Positions 44,900-53,979 of a DNA stretch of 64,000 nucleotides are shown here, piece after piece (the stretch's first letter is position 1; every line of letters begins with the position of its first letter). The notes beneath the pieces are model-generated. The model worked only from the letters and a program-made list of their open reading frames with translations, made no database searches and was not told where the DNA came from. Source of the DNA: [Mycobacterium] crassicus (GTDB taxonomy: Bacteria; Actinomycetota; Actinomycetes; Mycobacteriales; Mycobacteriaceae); NCBI RefSeq assembly GCF_020181615.1, contig NZ_CP084029.1, positions 847,157 to 911,156 on the forward strand, given 5' to 3'. Made by a program: the position numbers and the translations under genes.

Positions 44900-46245
44900 T
44901 CCAGCGGGCCGCCCTGTTGGACGGGTCGAGGGTCGACATCCGGCTCGGCGAGACGATCACCGAGGTAGCTCCGGACCTGACCGCCCGCCGCGGCGAAGAC
45001 GTCCTCGACGCCGGCAACGCCACCGTGCTGCCCGGACTGCACGACCATCATGTACATCTGCGGTCGGCGGCGGCCGCGCTGGATTCGGTGTTCCTGGGCC
45101 CGCCGCAGGTGCGAAGTTCCGATCAGCTCCAGATCGCGTTGCGGTCCGCGCGCATCGACAGCGACGGCTGGGTGCGCGGATACGGCTACCACGAGTCGGT
45201 CGCCGGTGAGCTCAACGCCGCACTGCTGGACCGCTTCTCGTCCGATGTCCCGGTCCGGGTGGCGCACCGCAGCGGCGCGCTGTGGATGCTCAACTCCGCG
45301 GGACTGGCCCGCCTCGGGATGGGCGAGCGCAGTGACGGCCGGCTGCTGCGGGCGCACGGCGATCCGGCGCCTCCGCTGCCGCAGCGTGAACCGTCGCTGA
45401 TTCGGCTGAGCCGTCAACTGGCCGCCCGGGGGGTCACCGGGATCACTGAGGCCACCCCCGGCCACGGCGACGCCGACATCGCCGCATTCGCCGCGGCCCG
45501 CCGGGGTGGCGAGCTGCTGCAGCGACTGCACTGCCTGGCGCCCGCCGGGACGGCCGCCGCACCCGGTGTCACGCTCGGCCCGGCCAAGATCATCCTCGAC
45601 GACGCACTCCTGGACCTGGATGCGCTCGCTACAACGTTGTCGGACAACCACTCCCGCGACCACGGTGTGGCGCTGCACTGCGTCACCGACGCCCAGCTCA
45701 CAGTGGCGATCGCGGCATGGCAGGCCGCCGGAACCCACCGCGACGACCGCATCGAACACGCCGCGGTGGTGCCTGAGGACCGGCTGGCTGATCTGGCTGC
45801 GCTCGGCATCACCGTCGTCACCCAGCCCGGATTCGTCGCCGAACGCGGTGACGATTACCTCGCCGACATCGAGTCCGCCGCGCACCACGAGCTGTGGCGG
45901 CTGGCGTCCTTGCGCCGCAACGGGATTCCAGTGGCCCTGTCCACCGACGTACCGTTCGGCGACGGTGATCCGTGGGCGGCGATGCGGGCCGCGGTACACC
46001 GGACGACTCGTGGCGGGGCCGTGCTGGGGCGGGCCGAGGCGATAACGGCGGTCGCGGCGGTGCAGCTGTTCACCGGCCGGGCCGACCGGCCGGCGACGCC
46101 GCGCACCATCGCGCCGGGTGAGCCCGGGGATCTGTGCGTGTTGGCCGGCGGGCCCGCCGAGGTATTGGCCGCGCTCGACGCGGATCTGGTCCGGGCGACC
46201 GTCGTCGCCGGCGACGTCGTGCACGACCACAGCCATATTGGGTAG
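44893..46245 (+). CDS. Amidohydrolase-family metal-dependent hydrolase
   Basis: The GTG at 44893 overlaps the CoA transferase by 7 bases and gives 450 residues. LPGLHDHHVHLRSAAAALDS carries the HxH metal motif after strand 1. ALHCVTDAQLTVAIAA and RIEHAAVVPEDRLADLAALG supply further His residues, and VALSTDVPFGDGDPWAAMRA a late Asp, as in the YtcJ-like amidohydrolases. GEPGDLCVLAGGPAEVL is the returning beta-sandwich. The family hydrolyses amides, esters or ring bonds. Within a CoA-dependent catabolic operon it might open a ring or cleave an amide. Confidence 0.85.
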   Translation: MLIQRAALLDGSRVDIRLGETITEVAPDLTARRGEDVLDAGNATVLPGLHDHHVHLRSAAAALDSVFLGPPQVRSSDQLQIALRSARIDSDGWVRGYGYHESVAGELNAALLDRFSSDVPVRVAHRSGALWMLNSAGLARLGMGERSDGRLLRAHGDPAPPLPQREPSLIRLSRQLAARGVTGITEATPGHGDADIAAFAAARRGGELLQRLHCLAPAGTAAAPGVTLGPAKIILDDALLDLDALATTLSDNHSRDHGVALHCVTDAQLTVAIAAWQAAGTHRDDRIEHAAVVPEDRLADLAALGITVVTQPGFVAERGDDYLADIESAAHHELWRLASLRRNGIPVALSTDVPFGDGDPWAAMRAAVHRTTRGGAVLGRAEAITAVAAVQLFTGRADRPATPRTIAPGEPGDLCVLAGGPAEVLAALDADLVRATVVAGDVVHDHSHIG

Positions 46246-46291
46246 CCTGTCTAGGTAGTCTGGTTGGTTGAGAAGCTCGGAAGGCACCGCG

Positions 46292-47197
46292 ATGACGCGT
46301 ACAGACAGTGACAAGTGGGACCTGGCCAGCAGTGTCGGGGCTACCGCGACCATGGTGGCCGCCCAACGGGCGTTGGCCAGCGCGTCGCCGGAAAAACTGA
46401 TCGATGACCCGTTCGCCGCGCCGCTGGTGCGCGCGGTCGGCATCGACTTCTTCACCCGCATGGTCGACGGTGAGGTCGACTTCGCCGACGGCGACGAATT
46501 CGACCCGGTCCGGATGGGCCACGGAATGGCGGTGCGGACCCGGTTCTTCGACCAGCACTTCCTGGCGGCCACCGAGAGCGGCATCCGCCAAGCGGTGATC
46601 CTGGCCTCCGGGCTGGACTCCCGGGCCTACCGGTTGGCCTGGCCGGCGGGCACCGTCGTCTACGAGGTCGACATGCCCGAGGTGATCGACTTCAAGACCA
46701 CCACCCTGGCCGGGCTGGGCGCCGAGCCCACCGCAGAGCGCCGCACCGTCTCCATCGACCTGCGTGACGATTGGCCGGCAGCGCTCAAGGCCGCCGGTTT
46801 CGACCCGGCCGCGCCCACCGTGTGGAGCGCCGAGGGCCTGCTGGTCTACCTGCAGCCCGACGCCCAGGACACCCTGTTCGACACCATTGCCGCGCTCAGC
46901 GCACCGGGAAGCCGGCTGGCGTGTGAGTTCATCCGCGACACCGGGGTCTTCACCACCGAGGCGTGGCGCGAGCATCGCAAGAAGCTGTCGGCGATCGGGT
47001 TCGAGCTGGAGATCGGTGACCTGGTCTACCACGGCGAACGCAACCACATCATCGAGTACCTGACCGGCGCGGGCTGGACGGTGACGGGCCGCCAAGTCCG
47101 TGACCTCTACGAGGAGTGCGGCCTGGAGTACGGGGATGACGAACTGGCGGTCGCGTTCGACGACATGACCTACTTGAGCGCCGTTCTGCCCGGGTGA
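46292..47197 (+). CDS. SAM-dependent methyltransferase, mycobacterial TIGR00027/LCMT-like family
   Basis: A 301-residue protein. [20 protein letters not shown] is the conserved N-terminus of a family repeated many times in mycobacteria, related to leucine carboxyl methyltransferases. [19 protein letters not shown] is the SAM-binding glycine loop, [12 protein letters not shown] the following acidic strand, and [20 protein letters not shown] the conserved middle. Substrates of these enzymes are mostly unknown. It has its own upstream gap with a GGTTGGTT word shared with the TetR operator at 39005. It is convergent with the terpenoid-like cluster. Confidence 0.9.
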   Translation: MTRTDSDKWDLASSVGATATMVAAQRALASASPEKLIDDPFAAPLVRAVGIDFFTRMVDGEVDFADGDEFDPVRMGHGMAVRTRFFDQHFLAATESGIRQAVILASGLDSRAYRLAWPAGTVVYEVDMPEVIDFKTTTLAGLGAEPTAERRTVSIDLRDDWPAALKAAGFDPAAPTVWSAEGLLVYLQPDAQDTLFDTIAALSAPGSRLACEFIRDTGVFTTEAWREHRKKLSAIGFELEIGDLVYHGERNHIIEYLTGAGWTVTGRQVRDLYEECGLEYGDDELAVAFDDMTYLSAVLPG

Positions 47198-47206
47198 TCG
47201 TCGGGG

Positions 47207-48469
47207 TTAAGCCGGGTCGAGTGCGGCGAGCTGGAACCGCGTTGCCAGGTCCCGCAGAGCATCGGCGTCGCTGGGACGCAGCCGGTCCAGGGCGCCGAAG
47301 GCCAGATGGTCGGCGATCATCATGCGGCGCACGTGGAACTCGGGCAGTTCGCCGGTGAGCGGTTCTCCCGGCAGGGCTTCGACGAGCGCAAAGGTAGCGC
47401 CCACGATGAGCGGGCCCACCGCGGGCGGCATCGAGCCCGGATCACCAAGGGCAAGGAGGTCGGCCGCGCCCGATCGGGCAGCAGAGCCGGCCCTCGCCGA
47501 GGGGTGCGGCGACGCATCCAACAGGCCGTGGATCGCCCCATCGACCGAACAGCGCACCCGCTGGAGCATCGCGGCCCAATGAGCGGTTGAGACGGCGGCC
47601 AGCAATGCCGCGGCCAGCCGCACCGGTCGCCGGTAGGGTGCAGGCGCTCCGACGGCCGCGCACAAGAACGCGGTCGTCGTAATGGTCAGGTAGGCCATCG
47701 CCACCCGGGCGCCGCGACTGTGGATGCGCGGGCCGAGCCGGGCCAGCAGGGCGATGCTGCCCAGAACGGGGACCAGCACGCGTTGCATCACCGCCCGAGT
47801 CAGTTCCTCGCGGTCGCCGGCGCCGTACAACACCAGTTCGCCGTCCCGCAAGTCGTTGGCCAACTGGGCAGTGACACCGATGCATCCGGCCAACTCGCTC
47901 AAATCGGCTTCGGCGCAAGCATCTTCGGCGATCAGTGAGCACAGGTAGAGCATCGCCCGTCCGAGCACGAGTTCGCCGTAGGCGGTCCGCGGCAGCGGGC
48001 AATCCAGGTTCAGCGCCATCACCTGGCCGACATCGGTCAACAATCGGCAGATCCGTCTGCGGCCTTCCAAGGGCAGGTCCGACAGCAGCTCCCGCACGTC
48101 GCCGACGCGCTCGGCCAGCACCAGGTCGACCGCTTCGGCGTCGCAGCCGGTCGGCAGTGGCGGCGGCGGTGTATCGGTGTCGCCGTTCAGGTAGTCCACC
48201 GCGGCGACGACGGCGCCGGCCGCCAGCGGGCGGGCGCTGAGGTCTTCGTAGGCGTTGAGCACCCGGCAGGCCAGCAGGGCGGCCGTGGCCTCGGACCGTA
48301 GGTCCGCGGGAAGGAAACCGGCCGCCATGCCGAGGTTGCGGGCCGCCGGGACAAGCGCCAGCCGGGCCAACTCGTCCGGTGACCGGGCCGCCCGCATCGC
48401 AGCCAAGTCTGGCGTGCGGTGCAGGTGCCACAGCCCGTCGGTCAGGGTGCCGAGTCGCCCCCCGCTCAT
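47207..48469 (-). CDS. Squalene/phytoene synthase-like protein
   Basis: A 420-residue protein. RNLGMAAGFLPADLRSEATA followed by LLACRVLNAYEDL (residues 66-77) resembles the first substrate helix of squalene/phytoene synthases, but the first Asp is Asn72 (NAYED in place of DxxED). VTAQLANDLRDGELVLYG (residues 199-216) resembles the second NxLRDxxED-type motif. These enzymes join or rearrange prenyl diphosphates. The altered first motif makes activity uncertain; it could also be a prenyl-binding or cyclising protein. Its start overlaps the stop of the IDS gene (ATGA), so it is probably fed by that enzyme. Confidence 0.6.
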   Translation of the reverse strand: MSGGRLGTLTDGLWHLHRTPDLAAMRAARSPDELARLALVPAARNLGMAAGFLPADLRSEATAALLACRVLNAYEDLSARPLAAGAVVAAVDYLNGDTDTPPPPLPTGCDAEAVDLVLAERVGDVRELLSDLPLEGRRRICRLLTDVGQVMALNLDCPLPRTAYGELVLGRAMLYLCSLIAEDACAEADLSELAGCIGVTAQLANDLRDGELVLYGAGDREELTRAVMQRVLVPVLGSIALLARLGPRIHSRGARVAMAYLTITTTAFLCAAVGAPAPYRRPVRLAAALLAAVSTAHWAAMLQRVRCSVDGAIHGLLDASPHPSARAGSAARSGAADLLALGDPGSMPPAVGPLIVGATFALVEALPGEPLTGELPEFHVRRMMIADHLAFGALDRLRPSDADALRDLATRFQLAALDPA

Positions 48470-49488
48470 CGGGACACCACCCGCACCGACAGTTCGCGCA
48501 ACTGCTCACGCGCGGGGGAGGCCGGGAACGCATCGATCGCCCGGCAGGCCCTCTGGGCGGCGCGGACGGCGACGGCACGGGCAGCTCGGGTAGCCCCGCT
48601 GCGCATCAGGTCGGCCCGAAGGTCGGCACTGGGAGTCAGGCTGGAGAGCCACATGTCATGGGACCCGGGCCGCATGGCCAGCCATTCGATCACCGGCCAG
48701 GTCGGCACCCGTCGGTCGAGGTCGCCGCCGGCCTGCTTGCCCAGCGAGGGGCCGCCCTCGAGGTCGCGGACGTCATCCATGATCTGAAAGGCGAGGGCGA
48801 GTTGGTTCGCGTATCGCATCAGGGCGCAGAGCTGATTGTGGTCGAGGCCGCCCGCAGTGCCACCGTACGAACAGGCCAGCCGGAACAGCGTGCCAGTCTT
48901 CGCCCCGGCCACGAGTTCGTAGTGCCTGCGCATCGCGGCGTCCTCGACAGCAGGTGGCAGGGTCTCGATGAGCTGCCCGAGCGACAGGTCCGAGATGCGG
49001 TCGAGGTAGGTGACGCCCGGGGCCTCACCGAGCCGCGCGAACACCGCCGGGTTGTCCGCCAGCACCCGTGCGAGCACCTGTAAAGCCAAGCCGACCAGAT
49101 GAAATCCGGCCCGGGCGGCGGTGCGGACGCCGAACGCGGCCGGTACTGACGGCGCATCGCGCCGCAAGAGCGATCCGTCGCAGATGTCGTCGTGAACGAG
49201 CGACGCCTCGTGGATCATCTCGATCGCGCACGCCACGTCGACGGCGCCGCGCAGCGGCACCGCGGCACCCGAGGGCCGCAGCTGAGCACAGGCCAGCGCC
49301 ATCGTGGATCGGATCCGTTTACCGGGGACGGCAAGGATGTGGCGGTAGATGGCATCGAAACCGCCACCGTTGATCAGGATTTCGCGTAACCGATCGGCGA
49401 CCAGGGGCAACTGATCGGATGGCCTGGTCAGCGGCGGGCGGTCGACGCTGAGGTCGTCGGCTGCTACCAAGATGCTTGCCTCAACCAT
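48466..49488 (-). CDS. Isoprenyl diphosphate synthase (polyprenyl/GGPP synthase type)
   Basis: GAAGGA lies 6 bases before the third of three consecutive ATGs, so ATG 49488 (MVEASILVAADD) is preferred; ATG 49494 is possible. 340 residues. The first aspartate-rich motif is DDICD at 100-104 in EMIHEASLVHDDICDGSLLR, and the second is DDVRD at 238-242, followed by GKQAGGDL. PGKRIRSTMALAC binds the allyl/IPP phosphates. All residues for chain elongation are present. The residues before DDICD suggest a medium-chain product such as GGPP, but this is not certain. It is the first gene of the minus-strand unit behind the module at 49584. Confidence 0.9.
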   Translation of the reverse strand: MVEASILVAADDLSVDRPPLTRPSDQLPLVADRLREILINGGGFDAIYRHILAVPGKRIRSTMALACAQLRPSGAAVPLRGAVDVACAIEMIHEASLVHDDICDGSLLRRDAPSVPAAFGVRTAARAGFHLVGLALQVLARVLADNPAVFARLGEAPGVTYLDRISDLSLGQLIETLPPAVEDAAMRRHYELVAGAKTGTLFRLACSYGGTAGGLDHNQLCALMRYANQLALAFQIMDDVRDLEGGPSLGKQAGGDLDRRVPTWPVIEWLAMRPGSHDMWLSSLTPSADLRADLMRSGATRAARAVAVRAAQRACRAIDAFPASPAREQLRELSVRVVSR

Positions 49489-49583
49489 CATCATTCCTTC
49501 TGCGACGTCCTCGAAACCCGGCCACCGGATCCGGCGTCTCGTTTCACCACAGAAATAGTCGCTGCCGGGTGATTCCTGGAGCC

Positions 49584-49637
49584 CAGTAATGCGCCACTGA
49601 TATCTCACCTGAATTCGGCGCGGTACTACTTAAATCG
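49584..49637 (-). promoter_or_regulatory. Cluster module copy A (toward the IDS operon)
   Basis: Read toward the IDS gene this copy has AAGTAGTACCGCGCCG, a 16-base middle and then the palindrome CAGT-N8-ACTG at 49584-49599. On the plus strand the palindrome is CAGTAATGCGCCACTG. It matches copy B at 59538 in 39 of 54 positions without gaps by hand alignment. The palindrome ends 95 bases from the IDS start. Confidence 0.7.
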
Positions 49638-49678
49638 ATCTTGATCGAACCGCCGTGGGCCGCCGTCGCTCCATCCTG

Positions 49679-49732
49679 CGACTCAGTAGTACCCCGGCCG
49701 AGACCAACATCGATTGCAGTAGCGCTCCACTG
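49679..49732 (+). promoter_or_regulatory. Cluster module copy C (toward the AfsA-like operon)
   Basis: This copy reads CAGTAGTACCCCGGCCG, then after a spacer CAGTAGCGCTCCACTG at 49717-49732, a palindrome of half-site CAGTRG. It has the same order and length as copies A and B, with one base of slippage in the first box. It ends 89 bases before the ATG of the AfsA-like gene. Confidence 0.68.
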
Positions 49733-49821
49733 AGAGCCGCCCCCCGAATCCGAGTGACGATCTTTATTGCGGTGGTCCTTTACGTCGAATCGGAGACGGC
49801 GCAACGAGCGGAGGAGCAACG

Positions 49822-50667
49822 ATGCATGTACTTGTACCGAGTGCGCCTCGGGTGATTCCCGGACGCACGATCGACACCCTGGACTTGGCGCCAAGCGGAG
49901 GCATTCTTCGCGGGTCTGTCCGCGTGGATCTTCAAGACCCCGTGTTCTTCGACCACCCGCTCGATCACGTGCCGGGAATGCTGCTGGTGGTGGCGGGTCT
50001 TGAATTTGCTGAGCACGCGGCGATGCTGCGGCCGGCCAATGTGTGCCTCCGCCTCACCTTCACCAAATTCTGCGAACTCGACGCCCCGATTGAGGTGAGC
50101 GCTGCCCGCGAAACCGATGGAAACCCCATCGAATTCATCCAATCAGGCCGCAACATAGCGAGGGGACTGTTGGGCCGACGCGAGACTGCGCTGGCTGCGG
50201 AGATTGCCCCGGTGCCGGCATTTGGCGACGGCACGATCCCGAGTGACCTGGTGCACCGGGCCGACCCCGGAAATATCGCAGTCGGCCCGCTCACGGTCGA
50301 CGCCGGACGGGTCTGGGTCCGCGTACGTGAGGAGGCCGCCATCGGCGGACTACCGCCGCGCGCCAGTGCGGTCGCCTCCATCATCGAGGCCGCCCGCCAG
50401 TTCGTCATCGCGATTCTTCACCTATGGGGCCGTCAGCCGATGGGGACGAAGATGATATTCGTCGGGCTCACCGCAGACGTGCCCACCACGGTGCCGCAGG
50501 GCCAACTGACGCGGGCGTTGTCGTGGCAGCCCACTCCGCCAGAACAGACGCGCAAACTCCGCATCGACGTACACGCAGTAGGCGATCGAGCGATCAAAGT
50601 CGGCTCGATCGTCATCGCGAGCCGCTGCGCCGACGAAGTCGAGTATGCGCGACTGCGCGCGGGTTAG
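49822..50667 (+). CDS. AfsA-like (gamma-butyrolactone synthase family) hotdog protein
   Basis: A 281-residue protein with GGAGGAG five bases upstream. VFFDHPLDHVPGMLLVVAGL (residues 41-60) is the AfsA signature, followed by LRLTFTKFCELDAPIEV. A second hotdog-like half begins near residue 140 with LVHRADPGNIAVGPLTVDAG. AfsA joins a beta-ketoacyl-ACP to dihydroxyacetone phosphate in A-factor-type signal synthesis. The length (Streptomyces AfsA is about 300) and the two-repeat structure fit. No butyrolactone reductase or ArpA-type receptor is adjacent, so the protein may make a building block rather than a signal. It is the first gene of the five-gene operon. Confidence 0.8.
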   Translation: MHVLVPSAPRVIPGRTIDTLDLAPSGGILRGSVRVDLQDPVFFDHPLDHVPGMLLVVAGLEFAEHAAMLRPANVCLRLTFTKFCELDAPIEVSAARETDGNPIEFIQSGRNIARGLLGRRETALAAEIAPVPAFGDGTIPSDLVHRADPGNIAVGPLTVDAGRVWVRVREEAAIGGLPPRASAVASIIEAARQFVIAILHLWGRQPMGTKMIFVGLTADVPTTVPQGQLTRALSWQPTPPEQTRKLRIDVHAVGDRAIKVGSIVIASRCADEVEYARLRAG

Positions 50668-50691
50668 CCACTGACTCGATGGAGGCCGGCA

Positions 50692-51315
50692 ATGACTGAT
50701 CAAGTCGCCACGTACCTTCTTCGTACTCTGTTGGCACTGAGCGCTGTCGGCCTTGCCCTTGCGGTCGCGGCACACCTTGCCGGCGGGCGCCTCGCTGCAG
50801 CGGCTTTCGTCGCCGGATATCTGGTGTGGATGCTTTCCGAAGCACGAATCACCGTCGGGAAACCAACACAGTCGGCCGCCGAGACCCGCACCCTCGTTCC
50901 GTACGCGGTTGCGCGAGTCACGACGGCACTTACGGCTGCGTATTCCGCGCCCGCGGTGCCCGACAAGTTCGGCATCGTGTTGGCGGGGGTCTTCGTTGCC
51001 GGTGTGACGTTACGTGCCTGTGCGATTCACGAACTCAGCGAACAATACTCACACCGAGTGGTACGTATCTCCGAGGGCGACCTCATTTCATCCGGGCCGT
51101 ACAGGATGCTGCGCCATCCTGCTTATGCCGGGATGTTGCTCGCCAACATGAGTTTTGTCGGCTACTTTGCGAGTCCCGCGAGTATCGCGGCACTGACTCT
51201 CCTTGTCGCCGCGATTCTCTGGCGCATCAGGATCGAAGAAGACATCCTCACTGAATCGCCCGAGTATCGCGCCTTCGCCAGCACACGATGCAGGATTGTG
51301 CCCGGGGTGTGGTGA
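50692..51315 (+). CDS. Isoprenylcysteine carboxyl methyltransferase (ICMT)-like membrane methyltransferase
   Basis: A 207-residue membrane protein with four or more hydrophobic segments. ISSGPYRMLRHPAYAGMLLA near residue 140 and RIRIEEDILTESPEYRAFAS with RCRIVPGVW at the end are the ICMT/PEMT SAM-binding signature (GPY-x-x-x-RHP and EE-x-x-L). ICMTs methylate the carboxylate of prenylated cysteine; bacterial relatives methylate varied lipophilic acids or lipids. Beside a prenyltransferase, a prenylated carboxylate or hydroxyl is a reasonable acceptor. It is 24 bases after the AfsA-like gene and overlaps the next ATG by one base. Confidence 0.85.
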   Translation: MTDQVATYLLRTLLALSAVGLALAVAAHLAGGRLAAAAFVAGYLVWMLSEARITVGKPTQSAAETRTLVPYAVARVTTALTAAYSAPAVPDKFGIVLAGVFVAGVTLRACAIHELSEQYSHRVVRISEGDLISSGPYRMLRHPAYAGMLLANMSFVGYFASPASIAALTLLVAAILWRIRIEEDILTESPEYRAFASTRCRIVPGVW

Positions 51316-53975
51316 TGATCAAGATCATTGACGCACCTGCGGAACTGGCCGACGCCAGCGTGGTCGGGCACAAATTCGCCCGCCAGCAGCAGTTACGCGA
51401 TGCCGGGGTCTGCGTCCCGCCGTTCTTCTGCGTCGTCAGAGAAACTCCGTGGGCAGCCATTGCCGATCTGGTCGGCGCCTTTCCCGGTGTCGGCGCCGGT
51501 GTCGAGAGATTGACCGTCTGGGCCGAGGCGGCTCGCCGCGCTGCCGAACACCTGCGCCTTATGCCGGAGACAGAAACCGAGATCCGGGACAGATACGTCG
51601 CCCTCGGTTCACCCGACGTCGCAGTCCGAGCATGCGTGGTCGGTCGCCACGCACAGCCGGGTGAAGATGACGCCGCCGACCCGTTCGCGGGCCTCACAGA
51701 CAGCTATCTGTACGTTGGTGCCGACGAGCTCATCGGTGCCGTGTCAGCCTGTACCGCGTCGCTTTTCAGCGTCAGATCGGTACTCTACCGCGCGCGGCGA
51801 GGAATCGATCCCCGAGTTCTCAGCATCTGCGTCGGAATTCAGCAGATGCTCGATGGTGAGCGGTCGTTTGTCGCGTTCACCCGCGATCCCGCTACCGGAG
51901 CCAGGGAAACGGTGGTCGCCGCGGTCTACGGCATCGGAGAAGGTGCGGTTGCCGAACATGCCGAAATCGACCACTTTTTCGTACGCGCGGACGGGATCGG
52001 GCGGGTCCTCTCGCACAAGCAGAGAATGCTCCGCCGAGCACCGGGTGGTGGCGTTGCCGAGTATCGGGTGCCGGATGGACTCGCCGACCTACCGGTCTTC
52101 TCCGATGCCCAGATCGGTCAGATCGCAGCGCTGGCCGAGACCACCGAGCGACTGTTGTCCGGACCCCAGGACATAGAGGGCGTCGTCACGGCAGACTCAG
52201 CGATTCACCTGGTACAGGCCCGGCCCGCCACGTCACCCCAAACGCCGGCGACCACGATCGAATGGACCAATCACAATCTGACTGAGAGCTTTCCGGGCGT
52301 GACCACCGCGATGACGTACTCGCACGCACGGGTCTTCTACCGCATGAGTTTCCGCGACTTCTATCGCATCGTCGGGGTCCCCGACCGTCAGCTACGGAGC
52401 CGGGAGCACCAACTTCGTCGCATGATCGGATACCTCGACGGCCGGGCCTACTACCGCCTAGACGCGTGGTACGCGCTGCACAGCCAGCTGCCCGGATGGG
52501 ACGTGCTTCGGCCGATGTGGGAGCGGTCGTTGGGGCTCGCAGAACGAAATCCCGACCCGAGCCAAGTGTTCGACCGCCATGCTGTCACTCGCATTATCGG
52601 GCGTTCACCGCGACTGATATGGGCGGCCATAAGTTTTCCCCGCAAACTGCGGAGATTCTTGTCCTGGTGGGATACCCAGCACATCCTCGGGGCAGGACTG
52701 TCGCAAAAGCCGGTCGAAGAGGTAATCGAGACGTATCGACGAGTGTGGTCGGAAGCCGAATCACACTGGGGTATAGCGATTCTAGCCGGCTATCTCTCCC
52801 TGGCCGGCTATGTCGTGGCGAGCGTCCTGGTGCAGCGGTGGACCGACTCCCCTGAGGTGGACCTCACCAGGCTGTTGCCCGGAGGGCCGCCGAACCGGAC
52901 GTTGCAGTCGGTGCACTCCACGGTGGCGCTCGCCGAGCAGATAAACGCGAATCCCGCTTTGTCGGCACGAGTGCTGACTGCCGACGCACGAGATACCTGG
53001 AACCGTATCGCACGAGGCGGCTACGGCTGCAAACTGGAGTCCGATGCCCGCACGCACCTCAGGAGATTCGGTGATCGCGCGATGCACGACCTCAAGATCG
53101 AGGAGCCGACGCCACGCCAAAGACCTGAGATGCTCATCGAGGCCCTGCGGCCGTTCGTTGCTGCGGGAGCGACAATGCAGCAGACGTGGCTTCAGGAATC
53201 GATCGCGGCCACAGCCGCACTCGATGAACTACAACGCATCTGCCCGTCACGATGGAGACGTGCCATTCTTCGCGCCGCGATGCGGGTGGGTAGGTTCTTG
53301 GTGAAAGCCCGCGAGGACACCCGGTTCTGCCGCACCCAGCTATACGGATTCTCGCGGGAGGTCATGCGTCGACTCGGGTCTGACCTAGCCGCTGCAGGGT
53401 GCCTGGACTCACCCGAGGACTACGTACATCTGGAGGCCGAGGAACTACTGGGAGCCTTCGACGGCACCTCCACACACCCCGACCTTCGCGTCCTGGCACG
53501 GACCCGAAAAGACGCCTATCTGCGATCGTGCGATCGGCCCGCCCTCCCAGCCGATCTCACCACCGCCCCGCCGCCGATCGCTGCCGCCGACCTACGCCGC
53601 ACGGCTGCCACACCGGCGACCGCAGGTTCCAGCACCGAACTGACCGGTCTTCCATCCAGCGCCGGGATCGTCCGTGGTCGCGCGAAACTGGTGCTGCGGC
53701 CTGATGTTCCGCCGAGTGACTGCGCTGGGCGGATCCTGATCGCCCGCGAAACCGATCCGGGTTGGCTACCACTGATGCTCAACGCAACGGGACTCGTCGT
53801 CGAGCGCGGCAGCATGGTCTCCCACACCGCGATAACAGGACGGATGCTCGGAATCCCGACCGTAGTAGCGGTTCCTGGCGCGACCTCCAAGATATCCGAC
53901 GGCGACGAGATCGAGATCGACGGTAGGTCGGGCAGCGTCCGCATCCTGCGCCCCCACTCGCAGAGACCGCGGTGA
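51315..53975 (+). CDS. ATP-grasp/PEP-utilising phosphotransferase (rifampicin phosphotransferase-like architecture)
   Basis: The ATG at 51315 overlaps the ICMT stop and gives 886 residues. Residues 1-310 are a PPDK/PEP-synthase N-terminal ATP-grasp domain: VGHKFARQQQLRDAGVCVPP, FSVRSVLYRARRGIDPRVLS, VGIQQMLDGERSFVAFTRDP, and LSGPQDIEGVVTADSAIHLV QARPAT in two parts. A long middle region (about 320-780) is unique. The C-terminal swivelling domain has IARETDPGWLPLMLNATGLV and ERGSMVSHTAITGRMLGIPT with the phosphocarrier His837. This is the architecture of rifampicin phosphotransferases, which phosphorylate a small molecule using ATP. It may phosphorylate a cluster intermediate. Confidence 0.82.
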   Translation: MIKIIDAPAELADASVVGHKFARQQQLRDAGVCVPPFFCVVRETPWAAIADLVGAFPGVGAGVERLTVWAEAARRAAEHLRLMPETETEIRDRYVALGSPDVAVRACVVGRHAQPGEDDAADPFAGLTDSYLYVGADELIGAVSACTASLFSVRSVLYRARRGIDPRVLSICVGIQQMLDGERSFVAFTRDPATGARETVVAAVYGIGEGAVAEHAEIDHFFVRADGIGRVLSHKQRMLRRAPGGGVAEYRVPDGLADLPVFSDAQIGQIAALAETTERLLSGPQDIEGVVTADSAIHLVQARPATSPQTPATTIEWTNHNLTESFPGVTTAMTYSHARVFYRMSFRDFYRIVGVPDRQLRSREHQLRRMIGYLDGRAYYRLDAWYALHSQLPGWDVLRPMWERSLGLAERNPDPSQVFDRHAVTRIIGRSPRLIWAAISFPRKLRRFLSWWDTQHILGAGLSQKPVEEVIETYRRVWSEAESHWGIAILAGYLSLAGYVVASVLVQRWTDSPEVDLTRLLPGGPPNRTLQSVHSTVALAEQINANPALSARVLTADARDTWNRIARGGYGCKLESDARTHLRRFGDRAMHDLKIEEPTPRQRPEMLIEALRPFVAAGATMQQTWLQESIAATAALDELQRICPSRWRRAILRAAMRVGRFLVKAREDTRFCRTQLYGFSREVMRRLGSDLAAAGCLDSPEDYVHLEAEELLGAFDGTSTHPDLRVLARTRKDAYLRSCDRPALPADLTTAPPPIAAADLRRTAATPATAGSSTELTGLPSSAGIVRGRAKLVLRPDVPPSDCAGRILIARETDPGWLPLMLNATGLVVERGSMVSHTAITGRMLGIPTVVAVPGATSKISDGDEIEIDGRSGSVRILRPHSQRPR

Positions 53976-53979
53976 CATC

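Larger units (their letters stand above)
49489..49821. promoter_or_regulatory. Divergent control region of the terpenoid-like cluster
   Basis: This 333-base gap separates the IDS operon (minus) and the AfsA-like operon (plus). It holds two copies of a 54-base module in inverted arrangement, each oriented toward one operon, described separately. The short open frames in it have no family similarity, and their codon content is not convincing. Confidence 0.75.

Noticed and set aside
49655..49855. A 66-residue open frame in the divergent control region
   Set aside because: It overlaps the duplicated regulatory module and the start of the AfsA-like gene, lacks a ribosome site and has no family similarity.
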